Assembly (NCBI RefSeq): GCF_027533505.1
Contig: NZ_JAPZUB010000041.1
Span: 41,884 to 105,883 of the forward strand
Origin: Flavobacterium sp.
Lineage (GTDB): Bacteria > Bacteroidota > Bacteroidia > Flavobacteriales > Flavobacteriaceae
Length of the DNA stretch: 64,000 nucleotides
Direction: 5' to 3'
The notes under the pieces are model-generated. The model was not told where the DNA came from. It saw only the letters and a program-made list of their open reading frames with translations, and ran no database searches. A program made the translations under genes and the position numbers. Each line of letters opens with the position of its first letter. Position 1 is the stretch's first letter. Positions 43,795-53,974 of the stretch are shown piece by piece.

Positions 43795-43840
43795 AACTGC
43801 TGTAAGGAAGTTTTCATAACTTTGTTACAGCAGTTTTTTT
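43795..43840 (+). terminator. rpsU terminator, abutting xerC start
   Basis: AACTGCTGTAA (43795-43805) pairs with TTACAGCAGTT (43825-43835), followed by T to 43840; ATG of xerC is 43841. A -7 box TAACTTTG (43817-43824) lies within the loop. Confidence 0.9.
43817..43824 (+). promoter_or_regulatory. Candidate -7 box of xerC in the terminator loop
   Basis: TAACTTTG matches TAnnTTTG. The transcript would start near 43830, so xerC mRNA would have a leader of about 10 bases and no ribosome-binding site. A -33 element is not clear. Confidence 0.5.
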
Positions 43841-44734
43841 ATGACTTATTTGCAAGCATTTCAGGAGTATTTGGCGTTGGAGAAAAAGTATTCTCCGCAT
43901 ACGGTTTTGGCGTACCACAATGATTTGCTTTTTTTTCAGCAGTTTTTAAAATCGGTTTATGAGCTTGAGGCCATGGAGGCGGCGCATTATCCGATGATTC
44001 GGAGTTGGATAGTTTCGATGGTCGATGACGGGATGAGTACGACTTCGGTAAACCGTAAAGTCTCTTCTTTAAAAGCGTTTTATAAATTTTTATTGAAGTT
44101 GGGGGTGTTGCAAAGTAGTCCTTTGGCGCAACATAAGGCGCTTAAAACGCCCAAGAAAGTGCAAGTTCCTTTTTCGGAAGTGGAGTTGGATAACGTATTG
44201 AATACACTTGAATTTCCGAAAGGGTTTGAGGGGGTTCGAGATAAGTTAATTATTGATTTGTTTTATACTACAGGAATTCGTCGGGCGGAGTTGATCGGGT
44301 TGCGCATGCATCAAGTGGATCTTGAAGGCGGAATGTTGAAGGTGTTGGGCAAGCGTAATAAAGAACGGATGGTACCCTTGTTGCCTGTGGTGGTGCAACA
44401 AATGGAGGTGTATTTAAAGGAACGCGCTGGAATAGAAAACCTTATTGATACAGACTACTTTTTTTTGATGTTAAAAGGCGTTAAATTAAGCGAATCGTTT
44501 GTGTATCGGTTGATAAATTCGTACTTTAGTAATGTTTCCGAGAAGGTAAAAAAGAGTCCGCATGTGCTTCGGCATACCTTTGCGACGCATTTGCTGAATC
44601 AGGGAGCAGACATAAATTCAGTAAAAGAGCTGTTGGGGCATTCCAGTTTGGCGTCGACACAAGTGTATACGCACAGCAGTTTGGCGGAGTTGCAGCACGT
44701 TCATCGAGCGGCTCATCCACGGAATCGAAAATAG
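43841..44734 (+). CDS. xerC: Tyrosine recombinase XerC/D-type
   Basis: 297 residues. N-terminal SAM-like DNA-binding domain (1-90) and catalytic domain with Arg147 (TGIRRAELIGL), Lys171 (VLGKRNKERM), His241 and Arg244 (HVLRHTFATHLL), His267 (LLGHSSL) and nucleophile Tyr276 (TQVYTH). Resolves chromosome dimers at dif. Position between rpsU and hpf is the usual one in flavobacteria; it is not part of a mobile element. Confidence 0.95.
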   Translation: MTYLQAFQEYLALEKKYSPHTVLAYHNDLLFFQQFLKSVYELEAMEAAHYPMIRSWIVSMVDDGMSTTSVNRKVSSLKAFYKFLLKLGVLQSSPLAQHKALKTPKKVQVPFSEVELDNVLNTLEFPKGFEGVRDKLIIDLFYTTGIRRAELIGLRMHQVDLEGGMLKVLGKRNKERMVPLLPVVVQQMEVYLKERAGIENLIDTDYFFLMLKGVKLSESFVYRLINSYFSNVSEKVKKSPHVLRHTFATHLLNQGADINSVKELLGHSSLASTQVYTHSSLAELQHVHRAAHPRNRK

Positions 44735-44762
44735 CGCAACGTTTAATTTAAAATTTTGAAGT

Positions 44763-45065
44763 ATGAAGGTAAATGTTAATGCTGTAAATTTTTCAGTAGA
44801 TCGAAAGTTGGTTGATTTCATTCAGGTTCGTTTGGATAAATTGGAAAAGTATTTTGATAAAATAGTAAGTTCGGATGTTTTTTTGAAGGTTGACAATACG
44901 AGTGAAAAGGAGAATAAGATCGTGGAGGTTAAAATTCACGTTCCCGGCGATGATTTTTTGGTCAAAAAACAATGCAAAACATTTGAGGAAGCGGTCGAGT
45001 TGGCTGCTGAATCTTTAGAGCGTTTGTTGGTAAAACGCAAGGAGAAAATACGTTCCCATATTTGA
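44763..45065 (+). CDS. hpf: Ribosome hibernation promoting factor, short form
   Basis: 100 residues, HPF/RaiA family. Core VDFIQVRLDKLEKYFDKIVS, EVKIHVPGDDFLVKKQCKTF and EEAVELAAESLERLL with a basic end KRKEKIRSHI. It binds the small subunit and promotes inactive ribosomes in stationary phase. Starts 28 bases after xerC. Confidence 0.92.
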   Translation: MKVNVNAVNFSVDRKLVDFIQVRLDKLEKYFDKIVSSDVFLKVDNTSEKENKIVEVKIHVPGDDFLVKKQCKTFEEAVELAAESLERLLVKRKEKIRSHI

Positions 45066-45089
45066 TTAAATTTTTTTCAAAAAAATATT

Positions 45090-45118
45090 TTGATAGAAAA
45101 ATAAATTGCCTACATTTG
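45090..45118 (+). promoter_or_regulatory. Promoter of the tRNA-tuf operon
   Basis: TTG (45090-45092), 18-base spacer and TACATTTG (45111-45118): an excellent match to the Bacteroidota promoter. The transcript should start near 45123-45125. Confidence 0.85.
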
Positions 45119-45120
45119 CA

Positions 45121-45146
45121 GTCCGTTAGAAATAGCGGACTTTTTT
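45121..45146 (+). terminator. Terminator-like hairpin at the tRNA operon start site
   Basis: GTCCG (45121-45125) pairs with CGGAC (45136-45140), followed by six T. The core CCGTTAGAAATAGCGG is identical to that of the hairpin at 58600-58628. It could end hpf transcripts. Confidence 0.7.
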
Positions 45147-45156
45147 ATTGCATATT

Positions 45157-45230
45157 GCCGGTGTAGCTCAGCTGGCTAGAGCAGCTGATTTGTAATCAGC
45201 AGGTCGTGGGTTCGAGTCCCTCCATCGGCT
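45157..45230 (+). tRNA. tRNA-Thr (anticodon TGT)
   Basis: 74 bases. Acceptor GCCGGTG pairs with CATCGGC; anticodon arm GCTGA TTTGTAA TCAGC gives TGT; the T-arm has GTTCGAGTC. CCA is not encoded. Confidence 0.95.
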
Positions 45231-45277
45231 CTTTGAAATAGTGAATGTATTGTTTTGGTAGTACCGAAACATGGCTA

Positions 45278-45360
45278 GGGGAGATACTCAAGCGGCCAAC
45301 GAGGGCAGACTGTAAATCTGCTGGTTTTCACCTTCGCAGGTTCGAATCCTGCTCTCCCCA
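45278..45360 (+). tRNA. tRNA-Tyr (anticodon GTA)
   Basis: 83 bases with a long variable arm. Acceptor GGGGAGA pairs with TCTCCCC; anticodon arm GCAGA CTGTAAA TCTGC gives GTA. CCA is not encoded. Confidence 0.95.
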
Positions 45361-45377
45361 CAATTGAAAGTTTACTA

Positions 45378-45424
45378 GTTTCAAGTTTCAAGTGGTTTTA
45401 AACCTGAAACTTCAAACCTGAAAC
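45378..45424. repeat. Imperfect inverted repeat between two tRNA genes
   Basis: GTTTCAAGTTTC and AAACCTGAAACTT blocks are repeated and partly complementary, so the spacer can fold into an AT-rich hairpin. Confidence 0.55.
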
Positions 45425-45437
45425 AGAAAACTTTACC

Positions 45438-45509
45438 GCCGGTGTAGCTCAGGGGTAGAGTGCTTCCTTGGTAAGGAAGAGGTCACGGGTTCAAATCCCG
45501 TCATTGGCT
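45438..45509 (+). tRNA. tRNA-Thr (anticodon GGT)
   Basis: 72 bases. Acceptor GCCGGTG pairs with CATTGGC; anticodon arm CTTCC TTGGTAA GGAAG gives GGT. CCA is not encoded. Confidence 0.95.
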
Positions 45510-45564
45510 CAAAATTGAATATTTGAACACTAATAAATATAACTAAGTTTAAAAATTAATTAAA

Positions 45565-46752
45565 ATGGCAAAAGAAAATTTTAGTCGTACCAAGCCACAC
45601 CTTAATATTGGTACGATTGGTCACGTTGACCACGGTAAAACTACATTGACTGCTGCAATCACTAAAGTATTAGCAGATGCTGGTTACTGTCAAGCAAAAT
45701 CTTTCGACCAGATTGACAATGCTCCAGAGGAAAAAGAAAGAGGTATTACAATCAACACTTCTCACGTAGAATATGAAACTGCTAACCGTCACTACGCTCA
45801 CGTTGACTGTCCAGGTCACGCGGATTACGTAAAGAACATGGTTACTGGTGCTGCTCAGATGGACGGTGCAATTTTGGTTGTAGCTGCTACTGATGGACCA
45901 ATGCCACAAACACGTGAGCACATCCTTTTAGGACGTCAGGTAGGTATTCCAAGAATCGTTGTGTTCATGAACAAAGTGGACATGGTTGATGATGCGGAAT
46001 TATTAGAGTTGGTTGAAATGGAAATCCGTGACTTATTGTCTTTCTATGAGTATGATGGAGACAATGGTCCAGTAGTTCAAGGTTCTGCTTTAGGTGGATT
46101 GAACGGAGATCCAAACTGGGTTCCAAAAATTCTTGAATTGATGGAAGCTGTTGACTCTTGGATTGAAGAACCAGTTCGTGACAATGCGAAGCCATTCTTG
46201 ATGCCTGTGGAGGACGTATTCACGATTACAGGTCGTGGAACTGTAGCTACAGGACGTATTGAAACAGGTGTTGCTAACACAGGTGATCCAGTTGAAATCA
46301 TCGGTATGGGTGCTGACAAATTGACTTCTACCATTACAGGGGTTGAGATGTTCCGTAAAATCCTTGACCGCGGTGAAGCGGGTGACAACGTAGGTTTGTT
46401 GTTACGTGGTATTGACAAAGCAGATATCCGTCGCGGTATGGTTATTTGTAAGCCAGGTTCCGTGAAGCCACATGCTAAATTCAAAGCTGAGGTGTATATC
46501 TTGAAAAAAGAAGAAGGTGGACGTCACACTCCATTCCACAATAACTACCGTCCACAGTTCTATGTACGTACAACTGACGTAACAGGTACTATTTCTTTAC
46601 CTGCTGGTGTAGAGATGGTAATGCCTGGGGATAACTTGACAATCACTGTTGATTTGTTGAGCCCAATCGCTCTTAACGTAGGTTTACGTTTCGCTATCCG
46701 TGAGGGTGGTCGTACAGTAGGAGCAGGTCAGGTTACTGAAATCTTAGACTAA
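45565..46752 (+). CDS. tuf: Elongation factor Tu
   Basis: 395 residues. GTPase delivering aminoacyl-tRNA. GTP-binding motifs [10 protein letters not shown] (19-28), [12 protein letters not shown] and NKVD. No Shine-Dalgarno; AT-rich leader after the Thr tRNA. Codon use is strongly biased. A terminator follows. Confidence 0.98.
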   Translation: MAKENFSRTKPHLNIGTIGHVDHGKTTLTAAITKVLADAGYCQAKSFDQIDNAPEEKERGITINTSHVEYETANRHYAHVDCPGHADYVKNMVTGAAQMDGAILVVAATDGPMPQTREHILLGRQVGIPRIVVFMNKVDMVDDAELLELVEMEIRDLLSFYEYDGDNGPVVQGSALGGLNGDPNWVPKILELMEAVDSWIEEPVRDNAKPFLMPVEDVFTITGRGTVATGRIETGVANTGDPVEIIGMGADKLTSTITGVEMFRKILDRGEAGDNVGLLLRGIDKADIRRGMVICKPGSVKPHAKFKAEVYILKKEEGGRHTPFHNNYRPQFYVRTTDVTGTISLPAGVEMVMPGDNLTITVDLLSPIALNVGLRFAIREGGRTVGAGQVTEILD

Positions 46753-46775
46753 TTCTAACGAATTAAAGGATATAG

Positions 46776-46811
46776 CCAGCAGAGTGTCTACGGATTACTC
46801 TGCTGGTTTTT
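46776..46811 (+). terminator. Terminator of tuf
   Basis: CCAGCAGAGT (46776-46785) pairs with ACTCTGCTGG (46797-46806), followed by five T. The tRNA-Trp gene starts 7 bases later. Confidence 0.92.
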
Positions 46812-46817
46812 AATGAA

Positions 46818-46888
46818 ACGGGTGTAGTTCAAGGGTAGAATAGCGGTCTCCAAAACCGTTGATGGGGGTTCGAATCCCTCCACCCGTG
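46818..46888 (+). tRNA. tRNA-Trp (anticodon CCA)
   Basis: 71 bases. Acceptor ACGGGTG pairs with CACCCGT; anticodon arm GCGGT CTCCAAA ACCGT gives CCA. CCA tail is not encoded. Confidence 0.95.
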
Positions 46889-46906
46889 CAAATAAGAAAT
46901 AATACG

Positions 46907-47101
46907 ATGAAAGTATTTCAATATTTTTCGGAGTCTTTTGAGGAGTTGAAAACCAATGTAACTTGGCCAGAATGGGCAGAAGTACAAAAGTTCACCGTTA
47001 TCGTGGCGTTGTTCTCTGTAATTTTTGCTTTGGCTACTTGGGGCGTGGACGAATTGTGTTCTCGTGCCATTACTGGTTTTTTCAATTTAATTAAAGGATA
47101 A
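46907..47101 (+). CDS. secE: Preprotein translocase subunit SecE
   Basis: 64 residues from ATG at 46907 (MKVFQYFSESFEELKTNVTW); the longer frame overlaps tRNA-Trp. One membrane helix (about 26-50, FTVIVALFSVIFALATWGV). Part of the SecYEG channel. The PEWAEVQKFTVIV segment is a family landmark. nusG starts 14 bases later. Confidence 0.93.
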   Translation: MKVFQYFSESFEELKTNVTWPEWAEVQKFTVIVALFSVIFALATWGVDELCSRAITGFFNLIKG

Positions 47102-47115
47102 TACACGTTAGTAAA

Positions 47116-47667
47116 ATGGCTGATACGAGTGTGAAAAAATGGTATGTAGTACGTGCAGTAAGCGGACAGGAAAATAAAGTTAAAAACTATATTGAGACTG
47201 AGATTAACCGTTTAGGCATGGCGGATTATATTTCCCAGGTTTTGGTACCTACCGAAAAGGTAGTTCAAATCCGTGATGGGAAAAAAATATCTAAAGACCG
47301 TGTTTATTTTCCAGGATACGTGATGATCGAAGCCAATTTAACGGGTGAAATTCCACATATCATCAAATCGATTACAGGTGTAATTGGTTTTTTGGGGGAA
47401 GTTAAAGGTGGTGATCCTGTGCCCCTTCGTCAATCTGAGGTCAATCGAATGCTTGGTAAAGTTGATGAATTGGCGATTAATGTGGATACCCAATCTATTC
47501 CTTACAAAACAGGAGAGACGGTAAAAGTGGTCGATGGTCCTTTCAATGGTTTTAACGGAACGATTGAGAAGATCAATGAAGAAAAGCGTAAACTTGAAGT
47601 GATGGTGAAAATTTTCGGTAGAAAGACACCGTTAGAATTGAGTTTTATGCAAGTTGAAAAAGTATAA
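47116..47667 (+). CDS. nusG: Transcription termination/antitermination protein NusG
   Basis: 183 residues. NGN domain KKWYVVRAVSGQENKVKNYI (7-26) and FPGYVMIEANL; C-terminal KOW domain (GETVKVVDGPFNGFNGTIEK). Binds RNA polymerase to control elongation. Confidence 0.97.
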   Translation: MADTSVKKWYVVRAVSGQENKVKNYIETEINRLGMADYISQVLVPTEKVVQIRDGKKISKDRVYFPGYVMIEANLTGEIPHIIKSITGVIGFLGEVKGGDPVPLRQSEVNRMLGKVDELAINVDTQSIPYKTGETVKVVDGPFNGFNGTIEKINEEKRKLEVMVKIFGRKTPLELSFMQVEKV

Positions 47668-47687
47668 TCACAATTAATTATAATCCT

Positions 47688-47714
47688 ACATCTACGCTTC
47701 CAACTGTTAGATGT
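47688..47714 (+). promoter_or_regulatory. Hairpin between nusG and rplK
   Basis: ACATCTA (47688-47694) pairs with TAGATGT (47708-47714) around 13 bases. No T-run, so not a terminator; a ribosomal-protein control site is possible. Confidence 0.45.
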
Positions 47715-47731
47715 GCTAAATTTTGTAAAAA

Positions 47732-48175
47732 ATGGCAAAAGAAATTAGTAAAGTAGTTAAACTACAAGTTAAGGGAGGTGCTGCGAATCCTTCGCCACCG
47801 GTTGGACCTGCTTTGGGAGCTGCTGGGGTTAACATCATGGAGTTTTGTAAGCAATTTAATGCGCGAACTCAAGATCAACCCGGCAAAGTATTACCTGTAC
47901 AAATTACAGTGTACAAAGACAAATCGTTTGATTTTGTCGTCAAAACTCCTCCAGCTGCGGTGCAATTAATGGATGCTGCTAAAATTAAATCGGGTTCAGG
48001 GCAACCGAACCGTAAGAAAGTAGCTAATGTCTCTTGGGATCAAATCAAAACGATCGCCGAAGACAAAATGCCTGATTTGAATTCGTTTACGATTGAATCA
48101 GCAATGAGTATGATTGCCGGTACTGCTCGTTCAATGGGTATTACCGTAACCGGGGATTCTCCGCTAAAAAAATAA
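47732..48175 (+). CDS. rplK: 50S ribosomal protein uL11
   Basis: 147 residues. [20 protein letters not shown] and [14 protein letters not shown] at the N-terminus, [16 protein letters not shown] and [12 protein letters not shown] at the C-terminus. Part of the GTPase-associated stalk base; in the usual rplKAJL order. rplA starts 6 bases later. Confidence 0.98.
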   Translation: MAKEISKVVKLQVKGGAANPSPPVGPALGAAGVNIMEFCKQFNARTQDQPGKVLPVQITVYKDKSFDFVVKTPPAAVQLMDAAKIKSGSGQPNRKKVANVSWDQIKTIAEDKMPDLNSFTIESAMSMIAGTARSMGITVTGDSPLKK

Positions 48176-48181
48176 TGAGTT

Positions 48182-48871
48182 ATGGCAAAATTGACGAAAA
48201 AACAAAAAGAAGCTGCCTCTAAAATCGAGAAGAATAAATTGTATTCTTTGAAAGATGCGTCTGCTTTATTGAAGCAGGTTTCTTATGCAAAATTTGATGA
48301 GTCGGTAGATATTGCTGTTCGTTTGGGCGTTGATCCTCGAAAAGCAAATCAAATGGTTCGTGGTGTAGTTACCTTACCACACGGAACCGGTAAAGATGTA
48401 CGTGTATTAGCTTTGGTTACTCCAGATAAAGAAGCAGAGGCAAAAGCAGCAGGTGCTGATTACGTGGGTTTAGATGAATTTCTTCAAAAAATTAAAGACG
48501 GTTGGACCGATGTGGATGTGATCATTACCATGCCAGCAGTGATGGGTAAATTAGGTCCATTGGGTCGTATTTTAGGTCCTCGTGGTTTGATGCCTAACCC
48601 TAAAACAGGTACAGTAACTATGGAAGTAGGGAAAGCTGTACAAGAAGTGAAGGCAGGTAAAATCGACTTTAAAGTAGATAAAACAGGTATCGTACACGCT
48701 GGTATCGGAAAAGTATCTTTCGATGCAGACAAGATTGTCGATAACGCTCACGAAATTATTCAAACATTAATCAAATTAAAACCAACTGCAGCTAAAGGTA
48801 CTTATATCAAGTCTATCCACTTGTCTAGTACAATGAGTCCTGCTATTGCTTTAGATCCTAAAGCAGTTTAA
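48182..48871 (+). CDS. rplA: 50S ribosomal protein uL1
   Basis: 229 residues. [39 protein letters not shown] and a C-terminal [13 protein letters not shown]. Binds 23S rRNA at the exit-site stalk and in many bacteria represses its own operon. Confidence 0.98.
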   Translation: MAKLTKKQKEAASKIEKNKLYSLKDASALLKQVSYAKFDESVDIAVRLGVDPRKANQMVRGVVTLPHGTGKDVRVLALVTPDKEAEAKAAGADYVGLDEFLQKIKDGWTDVDVIITMPAVMGKLGPLGRILGPRGLMPNPKTGTVTMEVGKAVQEVKAGKIDFKVDKTGIVHAGIGKVSFDADKIVDNAHEIIQTLIKLKPTAAKGTYIKSIHLSSTMSPAIALDPKAV

Positions 48872-48894
48872 TTGGGTAGTTAAAAAGTTTTATT

Positions 48895-49395
48895 ATGACT
48901 AGAGAAGAAAAATCAATCGCGATAAAAGACTTAACTGCAAAATTAGCAGAGGCGAACATCCTTTACATTGCAGATACGTCAGGTTTAGATGCTGAAACAA
49001 CATCTAACTTACGCAGAGCTTGTTTTAAAGCAGGAATCAAATTAGAAGTGGTAAAAAACACCTTGTTGGAGAAAGCAATGGAAGCTTCTGAAAACGAGTA
49101 CGGTGAATTACCAACCATCCTAAAAGGGAACTCTTCAATTTTGATTGCTTCTGTGGCGAATCAACCTGCGAAAATCATCAAAGATTTCCGTAAAAAGTCG
49201 GATAAGCCTCTTTTAAAAGGTGCTTACATCAACCAAGAAATCTACATCGGTGATAACCAGTTGGATTCATTAGCAGCGTTAAAATCGAAAGAAGAAGTTA
49301 TTGGAGAAATCATCGGATTACTTCAATCTCCTGCAAAACGCGTACTTTCTGCTTTGTTAAACAATGCAGAGCAAAAAGGCGAAGCAGCAGAATAA
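48895..49395 (+). CDS. rplJ: 50S ribosomal protein uL10
   Basis: 166 residues. TREEKSIAIKDLTAKLAEAN, ADTSGLDAETTSNLRRACFK, VVKNTLLEKAM and a C-terminal helix LLQSPAKRVLSALLNNAEQK that binds L7/L12 dimers. Starts 23 bases after rplA. Confidence 0.97.
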   Translation: MTREEKSIAIKDLTAKLAEANILYIADTSGLDAETTSNLRRACFKAGIKLEVVKNTLLEKAMEASENEYGELPTILKGNSSILIASVANQPAKIIKDFRKKSDKPLLKGAYINQEIYIGDNQLDSLAALKSKEEVIGEIIGLLQSPAKRVLSALLNNAEQKGEAAE

Positions 49396-49450
49396 TTGAA
49401 CGCACTTAATAAATAAAATAAATTTAAAAACATTTTAAACGATAGAAAAA

Positions 49451-49822
49451 ATGGCAGATTTGAAACAATTCGCAGAACAATTAGTTAACTTGACCGTTAA
49501 AGAAGTTAACGATTTAGCTACAATCTTAAAAGAGGAGTACGGTATCGAGCCTGCTGCTGCTGCAGTAGTCGTTGCTGCTGGTGGAGGTGCTGCTGATGCT
49601 GCTGAAGAGCAAACAGAATTCACCGTAGTATTGAAAGATGCTGGTGCTTCTAAATTAGCTGTAGTTAAAGCAGTTAAAGAATTAACTGGATTGGGTCTTA
49701 AAGAAGCGAAAGATATCGTAGACGGAGCTCCATCTAACATCAAAGAAGCGGTTTCTAAAGCAGAAGCTGAAGGCTTGAAAAAAGCTTTAGAAGAAGCTGG
49801 AGCTGTAGTTGAATTGAAATAA
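49451..49822 (+). CDS. rplL: 50S ribosomal protein bL12 (L7/L12)
   Basis: 123 residues. N-terminal dimer helix [20 protein letters not shown], an Ala-rich hinge ([20 protein letters not shown]) and C-terminal domain [20 protein letters not shown]. Recruits translation GTPases. Confidence 0.98.
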   Translation: MADLKQFAEQLVNLTVKEVNDLATILKEEYGIEPAAAAVVVAAGGGAADAAEEQTEFTVVLKDAGASKLAVVKAVKELTGLGLKEAKDIVDGAPSNIKEAVSKAEAEGLKKALEEAGAVVELK

Positions 49823-49844
49823 TTCTTTTACGGTTTAAGAACTA

Positions 49845-49888
49845 GGTTTAGGTCCTGAGTAAGCGCTCAGCGGCCTAAACCCTTTTTC
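49845..49888 (+). terminator. Attenuator-like hairpin between rplL and rpoB
   Basis: GGTTTAGG (49845-49852) pairs with CCTAAACC (49874-49881), inner CTGAG with CTCAG, followed by a T-run. Likely lowers transcription of rpoBC relative to the ribosomal genes. Confidence 0.88.
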
Positions 49889-50090
49889 GTATAATAAATT
49901 TATCTTTTTTTGAGTGTGCATATTCACATTCAAATTCTATACAAACTATAGCCATTACGAAGAAAGAAATAAACGGTTTTCTTGGTTTATTTTAAAAGAT
50001 GTAACGGTTATTTTACTCAAGAAAAGTTACAAAATCAACGTGTTTTACACAAAAAAGTACTTTTTTTAAAAATCAAAATTTTGTCCATTG

Positions 50091-53000
50091 ATGATAACTA
50101 ATCAGACTGAAAGATTGAATTTTGCCTCGACGAAGAACATTCCACAGTATCCCGATTTCTTGGATGTTCAAATTAAGTCGTTCAAAGATTTCTTCCAATT
50201 AGAAACGAAATCTGACGAAAGAGGTAACGAAGGGCTCTACAACACCTTCATGGAAAACTTTCCAATCACTGATACCAGAAATCAATTTGTGTTGGAATTC
50301 CTCGATTATTTCGTGGATCCACCGCGTTACACCATCCAAGAGTGTATTGAAAGAGGTCTAACCTATAGCGTGCCTCTGAAAGCCCGTTTAAAACTCTACT
50401 GTACCGATCCAGAACACGAAGATTTCGAAACCATCGTACAGGATGTGTATTTAGGAACTATTCCCTACATGACCCCTAGTGGTACTTTTGTAATTAACGG
50501 CGCTGAGCGTGTAGTTGTATCGCAATTACACCGTTCACCTGGAGTGTTCTTTGGACAATCGTTCCATGCTAACGGAACAAAATTATATTCTGCTCGTGTA
50601 ATTCCTTTCAAAGGGTCATGGATTGAGTTTGCTACCGATATCAATAACGTGATGTACGCCTACATCGATCGTAAGAAAAAGTTACCGGTAACTACTTTAT
50701 TCCGTGCCATTGGATTTGAACGCGATAAAGATATTTTGGAAATCTTCGACCTTGCTGAAGAAATCAAAGTTTCCAAAACCGGATTGAAAAAATACGCAGG
50801 TCGTAAATTAGCCGCTCGTGTTTTGAACACTTGGCATGAAGACTTCGTAGATGAAGATACCGGTGAAGTAGTGTCTATTGAACGTAACGAAATTATCTTG
50901 GATCGTGATACGATTTTGGATAAAGACAATATTGAAGAAATTATCGATGCCAATGTAAAATCGATTTTACTTCATAAAGAGGATAACAATCAAGCGGATT
51001 ACGCGATTATCCACAATACGTTACAAAAAGACCCCACCAACTCTGAAAAAGAAGCCGTGGAGCATATCTACCGTCAGTTGCGAAATGCTGAACCACCTGA
51101 TGAAGAAACGGCTCGTGGTATTATCGATAAATTGTTCTTCTCGGATCAACGCTACAACTTAGGTGAAGTTGGTCGTTACCGTATGAACAAAAAATTAAAC
51201 TTAGATATCCCAATGGAAAAGCAAGTGCTTACCAAAGAGGATATCATCACCATCGTGAAATATTTGATCGAATTAATCAACTCCAAAGCGGAGATTGATG
51301 ATATCGACCACTTGTCCAACCGTCGTGTGCGTACCGTTGGGGAACAACTTTCACAACAATTTGGTGTTGGTCTAGCACGTATGGCCAGAACAATTCGTGA
51401 GCGTATGAATGTGCGTGATAACGAGGTGTTTACGCCCATCGACTTGATTAATGCTAAAACCTTATCTTCAGTCATTAACTCATTCTTTGGAACGAATCAG
51501 TTATCTCAGTTTATGGATCAAACCAATCCATTGGCAGAGATTACGCACAAACGTCGTTTATCGGCCTTAGGTCCTGGTGGTCTTTCGAGAGAGCGTGCTG
51601 GTTTCGAGGTTCGTGACGTTCACTATACGCACTACGGCCGTTTATGTCCGATCGAAACCCCGGAGGGACCAAACATCGGTTTGATTTCTTCGTTAGGTGT
51701 TTTTGCCAAAGTGAATGGTATGGGATTCATTGAGACTCCTTATCGCAAAGTAGAAAACGGGAAAGTTGATTTAGTTTCTGAGCCAATTTATTTGAGTGCC
51801 GAAGAGGAAGAAGGTAAATTGATTGCACAAGCCAATATCGATATGAACGATAATGGTACTATTACTGCTGAAAAAGTTATTGCTCGTGAAGAGGGTGACT
51901 TCCCTGTAGTAGAACCAACCGCTGTTCATTATACCGATGTTGCGCCGAACCAAATTGCCTCGATTTCGGCTTCGTTGATTCCGTTTTTGGAGCACGATGA
52001 CGCGAACCGTGCGTTGATGGGATCCAATATGATGCGTCAGGCCGTACCACTTTTACGTCCTGAATCCCCCATTGTCGGTACCGGTCTAGAGCGTCAAGTT
52101 GCCTCAGATTCTCGTGTATTGATCAATGCTGAAGGCAATGGTGTGGTAGAGTATGTGGATGCCGACAAAATCACGATCAAATACGACCGTACAGAAGAAG
52201 AGCGTATGGTAAGTTTTGATACCGATGAGAAAACGTATCAGTTAATTAAATTTAGAAAAACGAACCAAAGTACCTGTATCAACTTGAAGCCGATTGTTCG
52301 TAAAGGCGATCGCGTTGTAAAAGGGCAAGTACTTTGTGAAGGATATGCAACACAAGCTGGAGAATTAGCCATCGGACGTAACTTGAAAGTGGCGTTTATG
52401 CCATGGAAGGGATACAACTTCGAGGATGCGATTGTAATTTCTGAAAAAGTAGTTCGTGACGATATCTTTACCTCTATCCATATTGATGATTATTCGTTGG
52501 AAGTTCGTGATACCAAATTAGGTAACGAAGAATTAACCAATGATATTCCTAACGTTTCGGAAGAAGCAACGAAAGATTTGGACGAAAACGGTATGATTCG
52601 TATCGGTGCTGAAGTGAAGCCTGGTGATATTTTGATTGGTAAGATTACGCCTAAAGGAGAATCCGATCCAACACCAGAAGAAAAATTACTTCGCGCGATT
52701 TTTGGGGATAAAGCCGGTGATGTAAAAGATGCTTCATTAAAAGCTTCCCCATCATTAAGTGGTGTTGTTTTAGATAAAAAATTATTCGCTCGTGCGGTAA
52801 AAGATAAACGTAAACGTACGAAAGATAAAGATGATTTGACGGCACTAGAAATGGAATTTGAAGTGCGTTTCGTGGAATTGAAAGATAAATTGGTTGAAAA
52901 ATTATTCGCTATCGTAGATGGTAAAACATCTCAAGGGGTAATGAATGATTTAGGCGAAGAAGTATTGCCAAAAGGTAAAAAATACACCAAGAAAATGCTT

Positions 53001-53903
53001 CAAGCTGTGGAAGATTTTGCCCACTTAACCAAAGGTCAATGGGTTGCGGATGAAGACACCAACCGTTTGGTTAATGACTTAATCCACAATTACAAAATCA
53101 AATTAAACGACCTTCAAGGAGCGTTACGTCGTGAGAAATTTACCATTACAGTAGGTGACGAGTTACCAGCGGGTATCTTGAAATTGGCTAAGGTGTATAT
53201 CGCGAAAAAACGTAAATTGAAAGTGGGAGATAAAATGGCAGGTCGCCACGGGAACAAAGGTATCGTAGCGCGTATTGTTCGCCAAGAAGATATGCCATTC
53301 TTAGAAGATGGAACACCAGTGGATATCGTATTGAACCCACTAGGGGTACCTTCGCGTATGAACATCGGCCAGATTTATGAAACCGTATTGGGTTGGGCTG
53401 GATTAAAATTAGGGAAGAAATTTGCAACCCCAATTTTTGACGGTGCAACGTTAGACCAAATTAATGCATTAACAGATGAAGCAGGCATCCCACGTTTCGG
53501 TCATACCTATTTGTATGATGGAGGTACAGGAGAACGTTTCCACCAACCGGCGACGGTAGGGGTAATCTACATGCTAAAATTAGGTCACATGGTGGATGAC
53601 AAAATGCACGCACGTTCAATCGGTCCATACTCCTTGATTACGCAACAACCGTTAGGAGGTAAAGCTCAATTCGGAGGTCAGCGTTTTGGAGAGATGGAGG
53701 TTTGGGCACTTGAAGCCTACGGTGCATCAAGTACCTTACGTGAAATCTTGACGGTTAAATCGGATGACGTTATTGGTAGAGCTAAAACTTACGAAGCTAT
53801 CGTTAAAGGTGAAGCGATGCCAGAACCAGGATTACCGGAATCATTCAATGTATTAATGCATGAATTGAAAGGTCTTGGATTAGATATCCGATTAGAAGAA
53901 TAA
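50091..53903 (+). CDS. rpoB: RNA polymerase subunit beta
   Basis: 1,270 residues from ATG at 50091 ([13 protein letters not shown]). Core motifs: [19 protein letters not shown], the rifampicin-region [20 protein letters not shown] followed by LSALGPGGL (the usual sensitive-type Asp, His and Ser are present), [36 protein letters not shown] and [20 protein letters not shown]. Main catalytic half of RNA polymerase. The gap of 268 bases before it carries the attenuator hairpin. Confidence 0.98.
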   Translation: MITNQTERLNFASTKNIPQYPDFLDVQIKSFKDFFQLETKSDERGNEGLYNTFMENFPITDTRNQFVLEFLDYFVDPPRYTIQECIERGLTYSVPLKARLKLYCTDPEHEDFETIVQDVYLGTIPYMTPSGTFVINGAERVVVSQLHRSPGVFFGQSFHANGTKLYSARVIPFKGSWIEFATDINNVMYAYIDRKKKLPVTTLFRAIGFERDKDILEIFDLAEEIKVSKTGLKKYAGRKLAARVLNTWHEDFVDEDTGEVVSIERNEIILDRDTILDKDNIEEIIDANVKSILLHKEDNNQADYAIIHNTLQKDPTNSEKEAVEHIYRQLRNAEPPDEETARGIIDKLFFSDQRYNLGEVGRYRMNKKLNLDIPMEKQVLTKEDIITIVKYLIELINSKAEIDDIDHLSNRRVRTVGEQLSQQFGVGLARMARTIRERMNVRDNEVFTPIDLINAKTLSSVINSFFGTNQLSQFMDQTNPLAEITHKRRLSALGPGGLSRERAGFEVRDVHYTHYGRLCPIETPEGPNIGLISSLGVFAKVNGMGFIETPYRKVENGKVDLVSEPIYLSAEEEEGKLIAQANIDMNDNGTITAEKVIAREEGDFPVVEPTAVHYTDVAPNQIASISASLIPFLEHDDANRALMGSNMMRQAVPLLRPESPIVGTGLERQVASDSRVLINAEGNGVVEYVDADKITIKYDRTEEERMVSFDTDEKTYQLIKFRKTNQSTCINLKPIVRKGDRVVKGQVLCEGYATQAGELAIGRNLKVAFMPWKGYNFEDAIVISEKVVRDDIFTSIHIDDYSLEVRDTKLGNEELTNDIPNVSEEATKDLDENGMIRIGAEVKPGDILIGKITPKGESDPTPEEKLLRAIFGDKAGDVKDASLKASPSLSGVVLDKKLFARAVKDKRKRTKDKDDLTALEMEFEVRFVELKDKLVEKLFAIVDGKTSQGVMNDLGEEVLPKGKKYTKKMLQAVEDFAHLTKGQWVADEDTNRLVNDLIHNYKIKLNDLQGALRREKFTITVGDELPAGILKLAKVYIAKKRKLKVGDKMAGRHGNKGIVARIVRQEDMPFLEDGTPVDIVLNPLGVPSRMNIGQIYETVLGWAGLKLGKKFATPIFDGATLDQINALTDEAGIPRFGHTYLYDGGTGERFHQPATVGVIYMLKLGHMVDDKMHARSIGPYSLITQQPLGGKAQFGGQRFGEMEVWALEAYGASSTLREILTVKSDDVIGRAKTYEAIVKGEAMPEPGLPESFNVLMHELKGLGLDIRLEE

Positions 53904-53917
53904 TATCAGTACCGGAA

Positions 53918-53941
53918 GGCCGATGCTGAGAAGGATCGGCC
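53918..53941 (+). promoter_or_regulatory. Stem-loop between rpoB and rpoC
   Basis: GGCCGAT (53918-53924) pairs with ATCGGCC (53935-53941). No T-run, so not a terminator; possibly an mRNA processing or stability element. Confidence 0.6.
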
Positions 53942-53974
53942 CCGTTAACTGTAACTATTTTAAAAACGACTAAG

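Noticed and set aside
43841..44734. Integrase of a mobile element
   Set aside because: The recombinase is in the conserved rpsU-xerC-hpf order and has no attachment sites or phage genes around it.
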